Shown here: piece by piece, positions 17,952 to 26,260 of the stretch | Layout of the letters: every line of letters starts with the position of its first letter | Numbering within the stretch: position 1 is the first letter of the stretch | Assembly: GCF_013389455.1 (NCBI RefSeq) | Contig: NZ_CP058278.1 | Coordinates: forward strand, 434,001 to 498,000 | Reading direction: 5' to 3' | From: Flavobacterium inviolabile | GTDB taxonomy: Bacteria > Bacteroidota > Bacteroidia > Flavobacteriales > Flavobacteriaceae | DNA length: 64,000 nucleotides | Made by a program: the position numbers and the translations under genes | The notes under the pieces: generated by a model | What the model saw: the letters and a program-made list of their open reading frames with translations, nothing else | Database searches by the model: none | Told to the model about the DNA's origin: nothing

Positions 17952-18251
17952 TAAATCTGCTATTCACCCGCAAAAACAGTCATTCTACTAACAACCGCCT
18001 TACAACCACTAAATACGCAGTCAATGATAACAAAAAGAAATTCAACATTATATAATTTTGTAACTGTAATAATGACGGAACAATTTAAAGCTTTAAACAA
18101 TTACTAGGATGAGGGATCATAATTTACAAATGACATCTTTAGTAATACTGAAAAGAAATCCCATCTTTCAGATCAACAAACAAAACAAATACCACAACAT
18201 CATAAAAAATGTTGTAACGACCCCATTATCTTAACATTAAAAAAATTTTTT
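17952..18251 (+). other. 300-base non-coding gap with a possible promoter and leader for the small lipoprotein
   Basis: No credible gene is present. TAATTTTG at 18053-18060 matches the -7 box and would give a leader of about 185 nt. A 7-bp hairpin (acaacat / atgttgt, 18194-18215) sits 36 bases before the lipoprotein start codon, followed by an A/T-rich stretch. Confidence 0.4.
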
Positions 18252-18503
18252 ATGAAAAAAGTACTTCTTATTTTGACACTTATTATTGTTGGCGGATTAA
18301 CCTTCTCTTGTTCAACTGACGAATATGATGCTTCACAAGAAACCAGCGCAAAACAACAATTTAATAAAGAAAGTGACTTAATGCGTGTGATCCCTAACGA
18401 TTCCACAGCAATTTTACCAAACAACACGACCACTGAGCCGATAAGTACAAATCTTGAAGGTGACGACAATGGCGGAGGAACCATTATCCCACCAAAAAGA
18501 TAA
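18252..18503 (+). CDS. small lipoprotein of unknown function
   Basis: An 83-residue protein with an N-terminal lipoprotein signal (KKVLLILTLIIVGGLTFSC, lipid Cys20). The acidic residues just after the Cys (CSTDEYD) are reminiscent of, but do not clearly match, Bacteroidetes surface-export signals. The rest is short, polar and low in complexity, ending in a Gly/Pro-rich tail (GDDNGGGTIIPPKR), with no recognisable domain. A strong terminator follows immediately, so it is probably a monocistronic abundant transcript. The next gene is a sensor kinase with an exported TPR domain. A sensory link is possible but speculative. Confidence 0.7.
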   Translation: MKKVLLILTLIIVGGLTFSCSTDEYDASQETSAKQQFNKESDLMRVIPNDSTAILPNNTTTEPISTNLEGDDNGGGTIIPPKR

Positions 18504-18527
18504 TTTAACTTTTAAAGCAACCTACAT

Positions 18528-18572
18528 TTGGGCAATACGGTTTTAACTAACCATATTGCCCAACTTTTTTTT
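18528..18572 (+). terminator. strong terminator after the small lipoprotein gene
   Basis: A 15-bp stem with one mismatch (18528-18542 with 18549-18563), a 6-nt loop, and eight T residues at 18565-18572. Confidence 0.85.
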
Positions 18573-18626
18573 ACTTTATTACATCAAAGTCTTACATTTG
18601 GTAAATAATCCGCAACTCGTTTTGAT

Positions 18627-20663
18627 TTGAAATTACTACGCAACACCACACTATTGTTCTGCTGTTTATTTTTTTTCGCCTGTAAAAAAGATAACACAAA
18701 TGTCCCCATTAATGATTCTGACAAAAAAATAAAATCATTATTTAAAGATGCCGGTAATACCAATCTGAAAGTTGAACAGAAAAAGATCTACTACGATTCC
18801 ATCATCAATTATATTTCTAAAAGGAAAAACGATTCTATTACCCGGGATTATTATTTCCAGCTTGCTTCTGAATATTACCGTCAGAATGATTTTGACAATT
18901 CCAAAACCATCAGCCGTATCGCGCACCGGCTTTCAGTAGAAGGAAAAGATACTCTGGCTGTTGCTAAAGCGCTTTACTATATCGGTGACTGCTATGAGCC
19001 TACCAAAAAAGACAGTGCTTTCTACTACTATCTTCAGGCAGAAAAAATCTACAGCAAGAAAAAAGACTATGAAAACCTTGGCAGAATGTATCTGTACAAA
19101 GGCGGTATCTTATATAACGAAGGAAACTATACCGAAAGCGAAATTGAAGTTAGTAATGCCCTGCACTTTTTAACACCAACAAAAAATCACCGGTTAATTT
19201 ACGGCTGCTACAACATGCTTGCCATCAATTTACAGGGATTGAACTACGATTCGGAAGCATTAAAATACCACGAACTGGCATTAAAGGAATTTGAAAAGCT
19301 AAAACTGGAAGAAACCGATCCGCGGATTATCATCAGTTATTCGGCTCCCACTTTAAACAATATGGGTTACCTGTATGAAAAAATGGGTGAGCACAATAAG
19401 GCTATCGAACAATTTGAAAAAGTAATTGCCATTAAAGACCTGCGGAAAATATCTCCGGATTCGTATGCCACTTCTTTGAGTAACCTGGCTTATTCCCGAA
19501 TGAAAACCGGCAACTTCTCGAATTTACCGGATATGTTCTTTGAAGCGCTGCACATCCGGGACAGTCTTGATATAAAATCGGCTGTGGTGTTCAGTAAAAT
19601 ACAGTTAGGAGAATACTACCTGATGAAAAAAGACACTGCTAAATCCATTTCTATTTTTAAAGAGAGCTACCAACTGGCTAACGATATTAAAAGTTACTAT
19701 GAAATACTGCGTTCTTTAAAATTGTTATCGCAAATTGACAATCAAAACAACCTGCACTATTCCAATGTCTATATAGCCGTTAGCGACAGTTTACAGAAAA
19801 AAGAAAGAGCCACGAGAAATAAATATGCCCGGATAGCCTACGAAACAGAACGACTGGAAGAAGAAAACCAGGTATTGACAAAACGAAATCTTTATATCCT
19901 GATTGGTGCTGCCTTTTTTATTTTCCTGGTAACAGCCCTGGGGATCATCCGCCACTTAAAAGCGAAAAACAAAGAGTTACAATTACTGCAACAGCAACAG
20001 GAAGCCAATGAAGAAATCTATCATTTACTTATCGAACAGCAGGAAAAAGTAAATGTGGCTAAGGAAGAAGAAAAATCGAGAATTGCAATGGAGCTGCACG
20101 ACAACATCATGAATAAGATTTATGGTGTTCGTATGAATTTAGGTTTTTTCAACAATAAAGCCGACGAAAAGGCAACGGAAAAAAGAAAAGAGTATATCCT
20201 GGAACTTCAGAATATTGAAAAAGAGATCCGGACGATATCCCATGATTTAAAGAAAAACTCTTTCTTTGAAGAGCGCAATTTCTCCGAATTACTCAGCTTC
20301 CTGATCAAAAGTCAGGAAAACATCAACAGTACCAGTTTCCATCATGAAATTGATGAAAGTATCAATTGGGATACAGTTCCGAGCACAACCAAGATTAACA
20401 TTTACCGCATTATCCAGGAGGCTATTTTAAACATAAACAAGTATGCCAATGCTAAAAATGCTTTTATCACGATCACCCCGATTGAGGAGAATACGCTAAA
20501 ACTAGTGGTTAGTGATGACGGTAAGGGCTTTGATCTGAAATCGTCCAAAAAAGGCATCGGACTGAAAAACATGACCGAACGTATTACTGCCTTAAGAGGA
20601 GAACTGAAAATCAAATCGAATGTTGGAAAAGGAACCCAGATAGAGGCTGTTTTTTCGATTTAA
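18627..20663 (+). CDS. TPR-containing sensor histidine kinase (HisKA_3 type)
   Basis: A 678-residue sensor kinase. A lipoprotein-like or cleavable signal is present at residues 1-20 (LLFCCLFFFAC). A long tetratricopeptide region follows (about 40-400, for example NNMGYLYEKMGEHNKAIEQF), then a transmembrane helix at about 420-443, a coiled coil, the phospho-acceptor motif ARIAMELHDNIMNKIYG-like with His491, and a HATPase domain with DDGKGFD and GIGLKNMTER. The start is a TTG at 18627, chosen because it gives a complete signal sequence. Kinases of this class phosphorylate LuxR-type regulators such as the one at 16465-17139. A 158-residue orphan gene starts 14 bases downstream. Confidence 0.88.
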   Translation: MKLLRNTTLLFCCLFFFACKKDNTNVPINDSDKKIKSLFKDAGNTNLKVEQKKIYYDSIINYISKRKNDSITRDYYFQLASEYYRQNDFDNSKTISRIAHRLSVEGKDTLAVAKALYYIGDCYEPTKKDSAFYYYLQAEKIYSKKKDYENLGRMYLYKGGILYNEGNYTESEIEVSNALHFLTPTKNHRLIYGCYNMLAINLQGLNYDSEALKYHELALKEFEKLKLEETDPRIIISYSAPTLNNMGYLYEKMGEHNKAIEQFEKVIAIKDLRKISPDSYATSLSNLAYSRMKTGNFSNLPDMFFEALHIRDSLDIKSAVVFSKIQLGEYYLMKKDTAKSISIFKESYQLANDIKSYYEILRSLKLLSQIDNQNNLHYSNVYIAVSDSLQKKERATRNKYARIAYETERLEEENQVLTKRNLYILIGAAFFIFLVTALGIIRHLKAKNKELQLLQQQQEANEEIYHLLIEQQEKVNVAKEEEKSRIAMELHDNIMNKIYGVRMNLGFFNNKADEKATEKRKEYILELQNIEKEIRTISHDLKKNSFFEERNFSELLSFLIKSQENINSTSFHHEIDESINWDTVPSTTKINIYRIIQEAILNINKYANAKNAFITITPIEENTLKLVVSDDGKGFDLKSSKKGIGLKNMTERITALRGELKIKSNVGKGTQIEAVFSI

Positions 20664-20677
20664 AACCTATATCTCTA

Positions 20678-21154
20678 ATGGGACATGATACCAATGCTTT
20701 GATCGGCCGAGCGCCTGTTAATCTCGAAAAGATTCAATATTATGGACTGGCTGTAGCTTTCGAAAACGATTTTGCCATTGTTTTTCTGGACGACTACCAC
20801 CTTTTGCACTGGAGCCGTAAACTGCATTTAGACTACAGCACTGATAATGACGACTTACAATTTGGCGGGGAGTTGGTCCATCTCTTTGCCAAAGAAATAG
20901 GATTTGAGGATTATGTAATTACCTATCTCTCTTACAAATATTATGGCGAATTATACCGGAATGCCGTTAAAGCAGCAGAAGGCGATATCAATATAGTACT
21001 GCAGCAATTAGGCGTTGAAGTTTTGAATACACCAAATGAATTCCACCAGCTAAATCTTGATGATTACCGGATGTCCGAATGCTATTACTGGAAAGGTGAC
21101 TCAAACTGGGCTAAGTTCCGTGAAAACATCATAGCCGGCCATATAGAGGACTAA
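20678..21154 (+). CDS. conserved-looking protein of unknown function
   Basis: A 158-residue acidic, soluble protein with no signal peptide or membrane segment. It has many aromatic residues (LDDYHLLHWSRKLHLDY, YLSYKYYGELYRNA) and I recognise no domain. It starts 14 bases after the sensor kinase stop codon and is therefore probably co-transcribed with it. The coding quality (codon usage, ATG start, no internal stops) supports a real gene. No terminator is obvious after it. Its role in signalling is only suggested by position. Confidence 0.7.
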   Translation: MGHDTNALIGRAPVNLEKIQYYGLAVAFENDFAIVFLDDYHLLHWSRKLHLDYSTDNDDLQFGGELVHLFAKEIGFEDYVITYLSYKYYGELYRNAVKAAEGDINIVLQQLGVEVLNTPNEFHQLNLDDYRMSECYYWKGDSNWAKFRENIIAGHIED

Positions 21155-21327
21155 ACTACAGTTTCGCTAAATAGCTATTTACCGGTAAAAATATTTGACA
21201 CAAGCGTTACCTTAAAATCTGAGTCAATTGATCTACATTAATTATTTTCGTTCCATAAGTGAGGTAAAAAAAAGAGTAGTACTATGATTAGTATCTTTTT
21301 TGTTTTATAAAACTTGTAATATGTAAA

Positions 21328-21615
21328 TCACTTACTACTTAAGATGCTATTATATTCCTTCTTACTCATTATACCTTTTACAAATTCATTATACTGAATA
21401 GATGTTAATCCCAATTGCTTAATAGTTATTTTAGTTCTGCTTTCTCCAAATTTTTCATCGCTTAAATCAGGCAATTTTATCGTACCATAATATTTATTCC
21501 CTATAACGATTTTTGCAGTATCATGTCTGCCATTATTATGTATATCCTTCGTTGGAATTTTTTCTCGAATAGCAACATTAACTTCCTTTTCGGTAAATAT
21601 TATAAATTTCCCCAT
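21328..21615 (-). CDS. putative HicA-like toxin (divergent)
   Basis: A 95-residue basic protein. The central and C-terminal parts follow the HicA pattern: a His in a Gly-basic turn (GRHD, His31, comparable to the catalytic GSHH of HicA), a beta hairpin that ends in a Pro (IVIGNKYYGTIKLP), and a final helix pair KITIKQLGLTSIQYNEFV, comparable to the LKQLGLSxEEF end of HicA. It is longer than classical HicA (about 60-80 residues) because of an extra N-terminal segment. Its ATG follows the stop codon of the upstream HicB-like gene with no gap (TAAATG), as expected for a toxin-antitoxin pair. The assignment is inferred from pattern and context; an RNase function is not shown. Confidence 0.55.
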   Translation of the reverse strand: MGKFIIFTEKEVNVAIREKIPTKDIHNNGRHDTAKIVIGNKYYGTIKLPDLSDEKFGESRTKITIKQLGLTSIQYNEFVKGIMSKKEYNSILSSK

Positions 21616-21873
21616 TTACTTTAATATTTTTTCAAATTCACTTTTAAGTCTCATTGCATTACCTGAAGGGATGTAATCACTATTAAATAAATCCTGATAT
21701 AGATTCTTCAAATCCTCCTTTAACTCTTCAATGGTTTCATTTAAATCATTACCTTTTGCATATAAATTCAAATCCTGAACAATAGACAGGTACTCATCAT
21801 TCTCCCTTAGCACCTTAACTTTTAATGGCTGTGCTAAAGGAATTCCCTGAATAAAATTAATGAAATGATACAT
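21616..21873 (-). CDS. putative HicB-like antitoxin
   Basis: An 85-residue protein. The core IVQDLNLYAKGNDLNETIEEL and the following helix match the partial RNase H fold of HicB antitoxins (strand, Asp-x-x-Leu, Gly-Asp-x-x-Glu-Glu helix). No separate DNA-binding domain is visible at the C-terminus, so autoregulation may use another mechanism. It is the first gene of a two-gene unit with the HicA-like gene directly abutting downstream. The unit lies alone in an A/T-rich stretch between the kinase region and the carotenoid operon, as mobile toxin-antitoxin modules often do. Confidence 0.6.
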   Translation of the reverse strand: MYHFINFIQGIPLAQPLKVKVLRENDEYLSIVQDLNLYAKGNDLNETIEELKEDLKNLYQDLFNSDYIPSGNAMRLKSEFEKILK

Positions 21874-22142
21874 CTTATGAATACAAGCTTTTATCTTTTA
21901 TGCAATTACATTGCACACTAGTTTTTAGAATTATTTCTGGCAGATTTGCCAATTAATCAATTATGCATGAATAACTTTTGTTAATTCATATTTGATATCA
22001 GGCTAAGTTTAACACAAAACTACAGTAAAAATGTTTCGCCAGATTAAATTGTAGCAACTACAGGTAAAATATAAAATCGTTCTAAATAATAATAAGCAAT
22101 AGTATCCTATATTTTCAACTTGCAAATAAGATATCAAAAACA

Positions 22143-22829
22143 CTAATTACGTTTTTGAAACATCTTAAAGAAGTAAAGATTAAGAAGAAATTGAGCATAT
22201 CCGTAAACAGCGTCTTCAATGGGAATAGTAAGTAATCGTATATTTAAAAATTCTTCGGGATTATAATTGACTATTGCAGATTCCAGTCCTGTACCGGTTA
22301 ACACCCCATTAACTGGAAAAAAACCAAGCATTAATACAGAAAACACCAGAGAAGCTTTTCCGATCCAATCTACCCGAGCTATAAAATGTAAAAAGACTAA
22401 CGTTAATATTGTAATAATTGCAGTAACTAAAGTATAAATCTTATCTGTATATAATAAAGCAAACACGGCACATACAATCACGCTGATGAATACAATGATA
22501 TTATTGTAAGGCCTGGCCCAGTCAAGGTTAAAAAATTTGTCGAGGCAGAAAAATGTAAAAATGCAAGAAAACGGAATACATATAAAAAACAACCATTCTT
22601 CGATTGGCAAACCGAAAATGCTAATACCAAGGGTATAGGCTTTATTAAACCACCAGACTCCTATTTTTGTGAAAAAGATATCCCATATTATAAATGGTAT
22701 TGCAACCAAGATACCGGCCTTTAAAAAGGCAGAAAACTGTTTGTTGAACTGTATCCTTTTGTCAAATGAAAAAATAAAGCAAACAATTACGGTAAGCAAA
22801 TTAATCAATAAATAAGTATACGGTTTCAT
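22143..22829 (-). CDS. lycopene beta-cyclase, fused CrtYc-CrtYd type
   Basis: A 228-residue polytopic membrane protein with about six or seven helices that contains two copies of the heterodimeric lycopene-cyclase domain. The first carries FGLPIEEWLFFICIPF (about residues 75-90) and the second carries TIPIEDAVYGYAQFLL near the C-terminus. These PxE(E/D) motifs hold the catalytic acidic residues in the CrtYc/CrtYd family, so both halves seem active. The enzyme would cyclise lycopene to beta-carotene in the membrane. Its start overlaps the crtZ stop by one base, showing tight coupling. Confidence 0.88.
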   Translation of the reverse strand: MKPYTYLLINLLTVIVCFIFSFDKRIQFNKQFSAFLKAGILVAIPFIIWDIFFTKIGVWWFNKAYTLGISIFGLPIEEWLFFICIPFSCIFTFFCLDKFFNLDWARPYNNIIVFISVIVCAVFALLYTDKIYTLVTAIITILTLVFLHFIARVDWIGKASLVFSVLMLGFFPVNGVLTGTGLESAIVNYNPEEFLNIRLLTIPIEDAVYGYAQFLLNLYFFKMFQKRN

Positions 22830-23284
22830 TATTGTTTAGTATTAAAATACATTCTGAAATATTTTAAGGGAACCCATAAAAAACCGAAGCATTCTCCATC
22901 GTGCCTGCCCGTATGTTTGTGATGCTGTTTATGCGCTCTTCGGATAGCCAGAAAATATGGGTTTTGTGTTTTCTGCAATGTTTTTATTCGTTGGTGAATA
23001 AAAATATCATGCACCCAAAAATAAGCAATACCATATAAGGTAATACCTAAACCTATGAAAAACCGGTAATCAAAATTGTTTAAAGAACCCCAATATAATA
23101 AGGCAATGGCCGGTAATGCAAAGATTACAAAAAAGTAATCATTTTTTTCAAGCGGTCCTTTATTGGTGTGATCGTGATGATCCCGATGCAAGACCCATAA
23201 AAATCCATGCATCACATATTTATGGATAATCCAGGTTGCACCTTCCATTAGTATAAATGTTAAAATAACGATGCTAAAATTCAT
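22829..23284 (-). CDS. crtZ: beta-carotene hydroxylase
   Basis: A 151-residue member of the fatty-acid hydroxylase superfamily with four helices and the di-iron histidine motifs: HKYVMH (residue 21 region), HRDHHDH, a single HDIFIHQR and the final RRAHKQHHKH. These match bacterial CrtZ, which hydroxylates both rings of beta-carotene to give zeaxanthin. No crtW ketolase is nearby, so zeaxanthin rather than astaxanthin is the expected end product. About 190 bases separate it from the next upstream gene, so an internal promoter is possible. Confidence 0.93.
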   Translation of the reverse strand: MNFSIVILTFILMEGATWIIHKYVMHGFLWVLHRDHHDHTNKGPLEKNDYFFVIFALPAIALLYWGSLNNFDYRFFIGLGITLYGIAYFWVHDIFIHQRIKTLQKTQNPYFLAIRRAHKQHHKHTGRHDGECFGFLWVPLKYFRMYFNTKQ

Positions 23285-23476
23285 AGCGGTTTGAAAGATT
23301 AATTAGACAATTGTTCCTATGCATGGTAATGCCGGTTAAGTATATATTGCAGTTTTTCACAGATATGCAACTTGCTAAAACACCTAAAAATAAAGCATTA
23401 ACAGATAATTCATTGTGTCTCTCATCGAAAAAGCGGTATTTACATATTTAATTATTACTCTTGTTTAAATCGGTAA

Positions 23477-23950
23477 TCATTGTATTTCTTTTTTAACGAC
23501 TGCAGCAATCATATTTTTTAGCGGTATTGAGGTTATCCTATTTTTGTTAGCATGAATAAATTGCAAATCTTGTTCTACTTCGTTGTTGTATCCTAAAAAG
23601 GAAGGACAGTTTTGCTGAATAGATAATCGGATAAAACGGATTTCAATATTATTAGGACTTTCTTTTACAGCATTTTCGATATCCTTTTTACCCTTATTAA
23701 AAGCATTAAGCTTAACTATCGGATTGATGGCATGACTGGCCCATATTGTTCTGAAAGCCCCCCTGTAAGCAAGATAAACACTATTTCCATTTTTAGTCTG
23801 TAATTGCGCTAACATGGCTTTACACAGCTTTTTATCCGATACTGCTTTGACATAATTCGCACGTATGGAATCCATATCCATATTAGGATCATTATGTGCT
23901 ACTGTGATAAGACAGGTAAAAAACATTAGTAATACCGTTAATAACTTCAT
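23477..23950 (-). CDS. exported protein of unknown function in the carotenoid operon
   Basis: A 157-residue protein with a signal peptide (KLLTVLLMFFTCLITVAHND, cleavage near residue 19) and a mature part made mostly of helices. The pattern FNKGKKDIENAVKESPNNIEIRFIR looks like a TPR-type helical pair, but no full repeat family can be named. Its ATG overlaps the crtB stop by 4 bases, so it is translationally coupled with crtB inside the carotenoid operon. The product should be periplasmic, unlike the membrane-bound enzymes around it. Function unknown; a role in carotenoid transport or membrane placement would be speculation. Confidence 0.75.
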   Translation of the reverse strand: MKLLTVLLMFFTCLITVAHNDPNMDMDSIRANYVKAVSDKKLCKAMLAQLQTKNGNSVYLAYRGAFRTIWASHAINPIVKLNAFNKGKKDIENAVKESPNNIEIRFIRLSIQQNCPSFLGYNNEVEQDLQFIHANKNRITSIPLKNMIAAVVKKEIQ

Positions 23951-24783
23951 AGAACGGCTATTTTATATTGTACATAACTACTCATCGCAAGGGATAACTT
24001 TTGACTATTGGCAATACGAATCCGTTGGGACATTATTTTCTCAGCCGGAGTTTTCTTTATTTTAGTAAACAACGATAAGTAGTATTTGTAAGCTAAATAT
24101 ACTCCAAATCGGGAAGAAGCTGGCAGCATTTTTATCCCGATCAATGCTTCTTCAAACTCTGATGCAATTTCAGTTTCAATCTGATGTTTAATCTCTGGGT
24201 TAAAAAGATTCATTTGGATATTTGGGAAATAGGTACGTCCCAAAATCTGATAGTCGTCTTTTAGATCCCTTAAAAAGTTTACTTTCTGAAAAGCGGACCC
24301 CAATTTCATCGCATAGGGTTTTAGTTTTTCAAAGCAAGACTTGTCTCCATTCACAAATACCTGAAGACACATAAGTCCTACCACTTCTGCTGAGCCTAAA
24401 ATATATTCCTGATAGCGCTCGGAATTATAATCTACCTGATGCAAGTCCATTTCCATACTATGCAGAAACTGTGCAATTAATGATTGGTCGATGTTATAAT
24501 GGTTTACTGTTTCCTGAAATGACTGCAATATTGGGTTTAGTGAAATCCCTTCCCGGAACGCCATGTAGGTTTCATTTCGAAAACGCTCCAGTAATGCGGC
24601 TTTGTCATAATCGTGGAAACTGTCAACGATCTCATCAGCCAGTCGTACATAGCCATAAATAGCATATATAGCAGGTCTGATTCCGGGCTTTAAAGCCAAA
24701 ATGCCTAGAGAGAAGCTTGTACTGTATTTTTCTGTCACAATTTTGCTAACCTTATAGGATACTTCGTCAAATAGCTTTTTCAT
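23947..24783 (-). CDS. crtB: phytoene synthase
   Basis: A 278-residue squalene/phytoene synthase fold that condenses two geranylgeranyl diphosphates to phytoene. Both Asp-rich substrate-binding sites are present: VRLADEIVDSF (first, DExxD) and LRDLKDDYQILGRTYFP (second, DxxxD). Full length for bacterial CrtB. The start codon lies inside the 3' end of crtI (17-base overlap). GGPP must come from elsewhere; the polyprenyl synthase at 40419-41393 is a candidate. Confidence 0.96.
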   Translation of the reverse strand: MKKLFDEVSYKVSKIVTEKYSTSFSLGILALKPGIRPAIYAIYGYVRLADEIVDSFHDYDKAALLERFRNETYMAFREGISLNPILQSFQETVNHYNIDQSLIAQFLHSMEMDLHQVDYNSERYQEYILGSAEVVGLMCLQVFVNGDKSCFEKLKPYAMKLGSAFQKVNFLRDLKDDYQILGRTYFPNIQMNLFNPEIKHQIETEIASEFEEALIGIKMLPASSRFGVYLAYKYYLSLFTKIKKTPAEKIMSQRIRIANSQKLSLAMSSYVQYKIAVL

Positions 24784-26260
24784 ACCTGGATATTTTGAGT
24801 TTGTTTACTTCTTTTGCAACTATATTGCCTGATATAATAGAGGGTGGAACTCCCGGTCCGGGTACTGTTAGCTGACCGGTGTAAAACAGATTGTTTACGT
24901 GCTTGTTTTTAATAGATGGTTTTAGTACCGCCGTTTGATTTAGCGTATTGGCTAATCCGTAGGCATTACCGCCATAAGCATTGTAATCGTTTATAAAATC
25001 GCTGACACAATAACTTTTTTTATAATCTAATTTTGACTTCAGGTTCATCGTTCCGGTATGTTTTTCGATACGTTCCAACATTTCGTATAAATACTTCTCC
25101 CGAATTGATTCCGCATCGGAAAGCCCAGTGGCAAGGGGTATTAATAAAAAAAGGTTTTCACACCCTTCCGGGGCGACCGATGGATCGGTTTTTGACGGAC
25201 AACAGGCATAGAATAATGGTTTTTCCGGCCATTTTTTGGTGTTGTAAATGGTGGCAACATGTTCGTCCAGATCGTTTTCGAAAAATAAGGTATGATGTTT
25301 TAAATTGGGAATCCGTTCGTTAAAACCCAAATAATAAATCAGACAGGAAGGAGCAAAAGTACGGCTAGCCCAGTATTTTTCATCATAATTACGCATGTTG
25401 GGTTCCAGTAATGTCTCTGTATGGTGATAATCACAAGATGCTATTATCGAATCAAATGCCAGGAATTCTCCGTTAACAATTAATCCTTTGGCCTGACCTT
25501 GTTCAACAATAATCTGATCAATATTTTGATTGAAATGAAAATAGGCGCCTTGTTCTGCTGCTACTTTTTGCATGGCAAGAACCAATTGATAGAAACCGCC
25601 CATCGGATACCAGGTTCCCAGAGCATAGCCTCCATAATTCATCAGGCTATACAAGGCCGGAATTTTGGTTGGCGAGGCCCCGAGAAATATAACAGGGAAC
25701 TCCATAAGCGCTCTTAATTTATGATTGGAAAAATATTTCCCCACATAACTTCTAAAATTGGTGAGCAGATTTAGTTTTAAAGTACTACCAGCAATCTTTG
25801 GAGATAAGAATTCCAGCCAACTGTGACAGGGCTTATTTACAAATTCTTTCATTCCGATATCATATTTATATTTAGCAGATTTCATAAAAAGATCCAACTT
25901 CTCACCTGCTCCCTTTTCAATATCTTCAAATAAAACTTTAAGATCATCATAGGATTCCGGAACTGTAATCTTACCATCTTGGAAGATTATTTCAAACTGT
26001 GGGTTTAGGGCAACAAGATTGTAAAAGTCTGTAGCATGATAACCGAAATTGTTAAAGAACGATTCAATAATATCAGGCATCCAATACCAGCTTGGCCCCA
26101 TATCAAAGGTATAACCATTATCTGTTTGAAACTGCCTGGCTCTTCCACCGGGTTGATCCTGTTTTTCAAAAACGTGAACCTCGTTACCTGCCTGAGCACA
26201 GTACGAAGCAGCAGATAAACCAGAAATACCTGAACCAATTATTGCGATTTTCTTTTTCAT
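24767..26260 (-). CDS. crtI: phytoene desaturase
   Basis: A 497-residue flavoprotein with the N-terminal FAD-binding motif KIAIIGSGISGLSAASYCAQ (residues 4-23), a central substrate domain, and the C-terminal carotenoid-dehydrogenase signature NLFYTGQLTVPGPGVPPSII. CrtI introduces four double bonds into phytoene to give lycopene. The start overlaps the marR stop by 4 bases, so the regulator and crtI are co-translated. The next gene, crtB, overlaps its end. Confidence 0.96.
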   Translation of the reverse strand: MKKKIAIIGSGISGLSAASYCAQAGNEVHVFEKQDQPGGRARQFQTDNGYTFDMGPSWYWMPDIIESFFNNFGYHATDFYNLVALNPQFEIIFQDGKITVPESYDDLKVLFEDIEKGAGEKLDLFMKSAKYKYDIGMKEFVNKPCHSWLEFLSPKIAGSTLKLNLLTNFRSYVGKYFSNHKLRALMEFPVIFLGASPTKIPALYSLMNYGGYALGTWYPMGGFYQLVLAMQKVAAEQGAYFHFNQNIDQIIVEQGQAKGLIVNGEFLAFDSIIASCDYHHTETLLEPNMRNYDEKYWASRTFAPSCLIYYLGFNERIPNLKHHTLFFENDLDEHVATIYNTKKWPEKPLFYACCPSKTDPSVAPEGCENLFLLIPLATGLSDAESIREKYLYEMLERIEKHTGTMNLKSKLDYKKSYCVSDFINDYNAYGGNAYGLANTLNQTAVLKPSIKNKHVNNLFYTGQLTVPGPGVPPSIISGNIVAKEVNKLKISRYEKAI

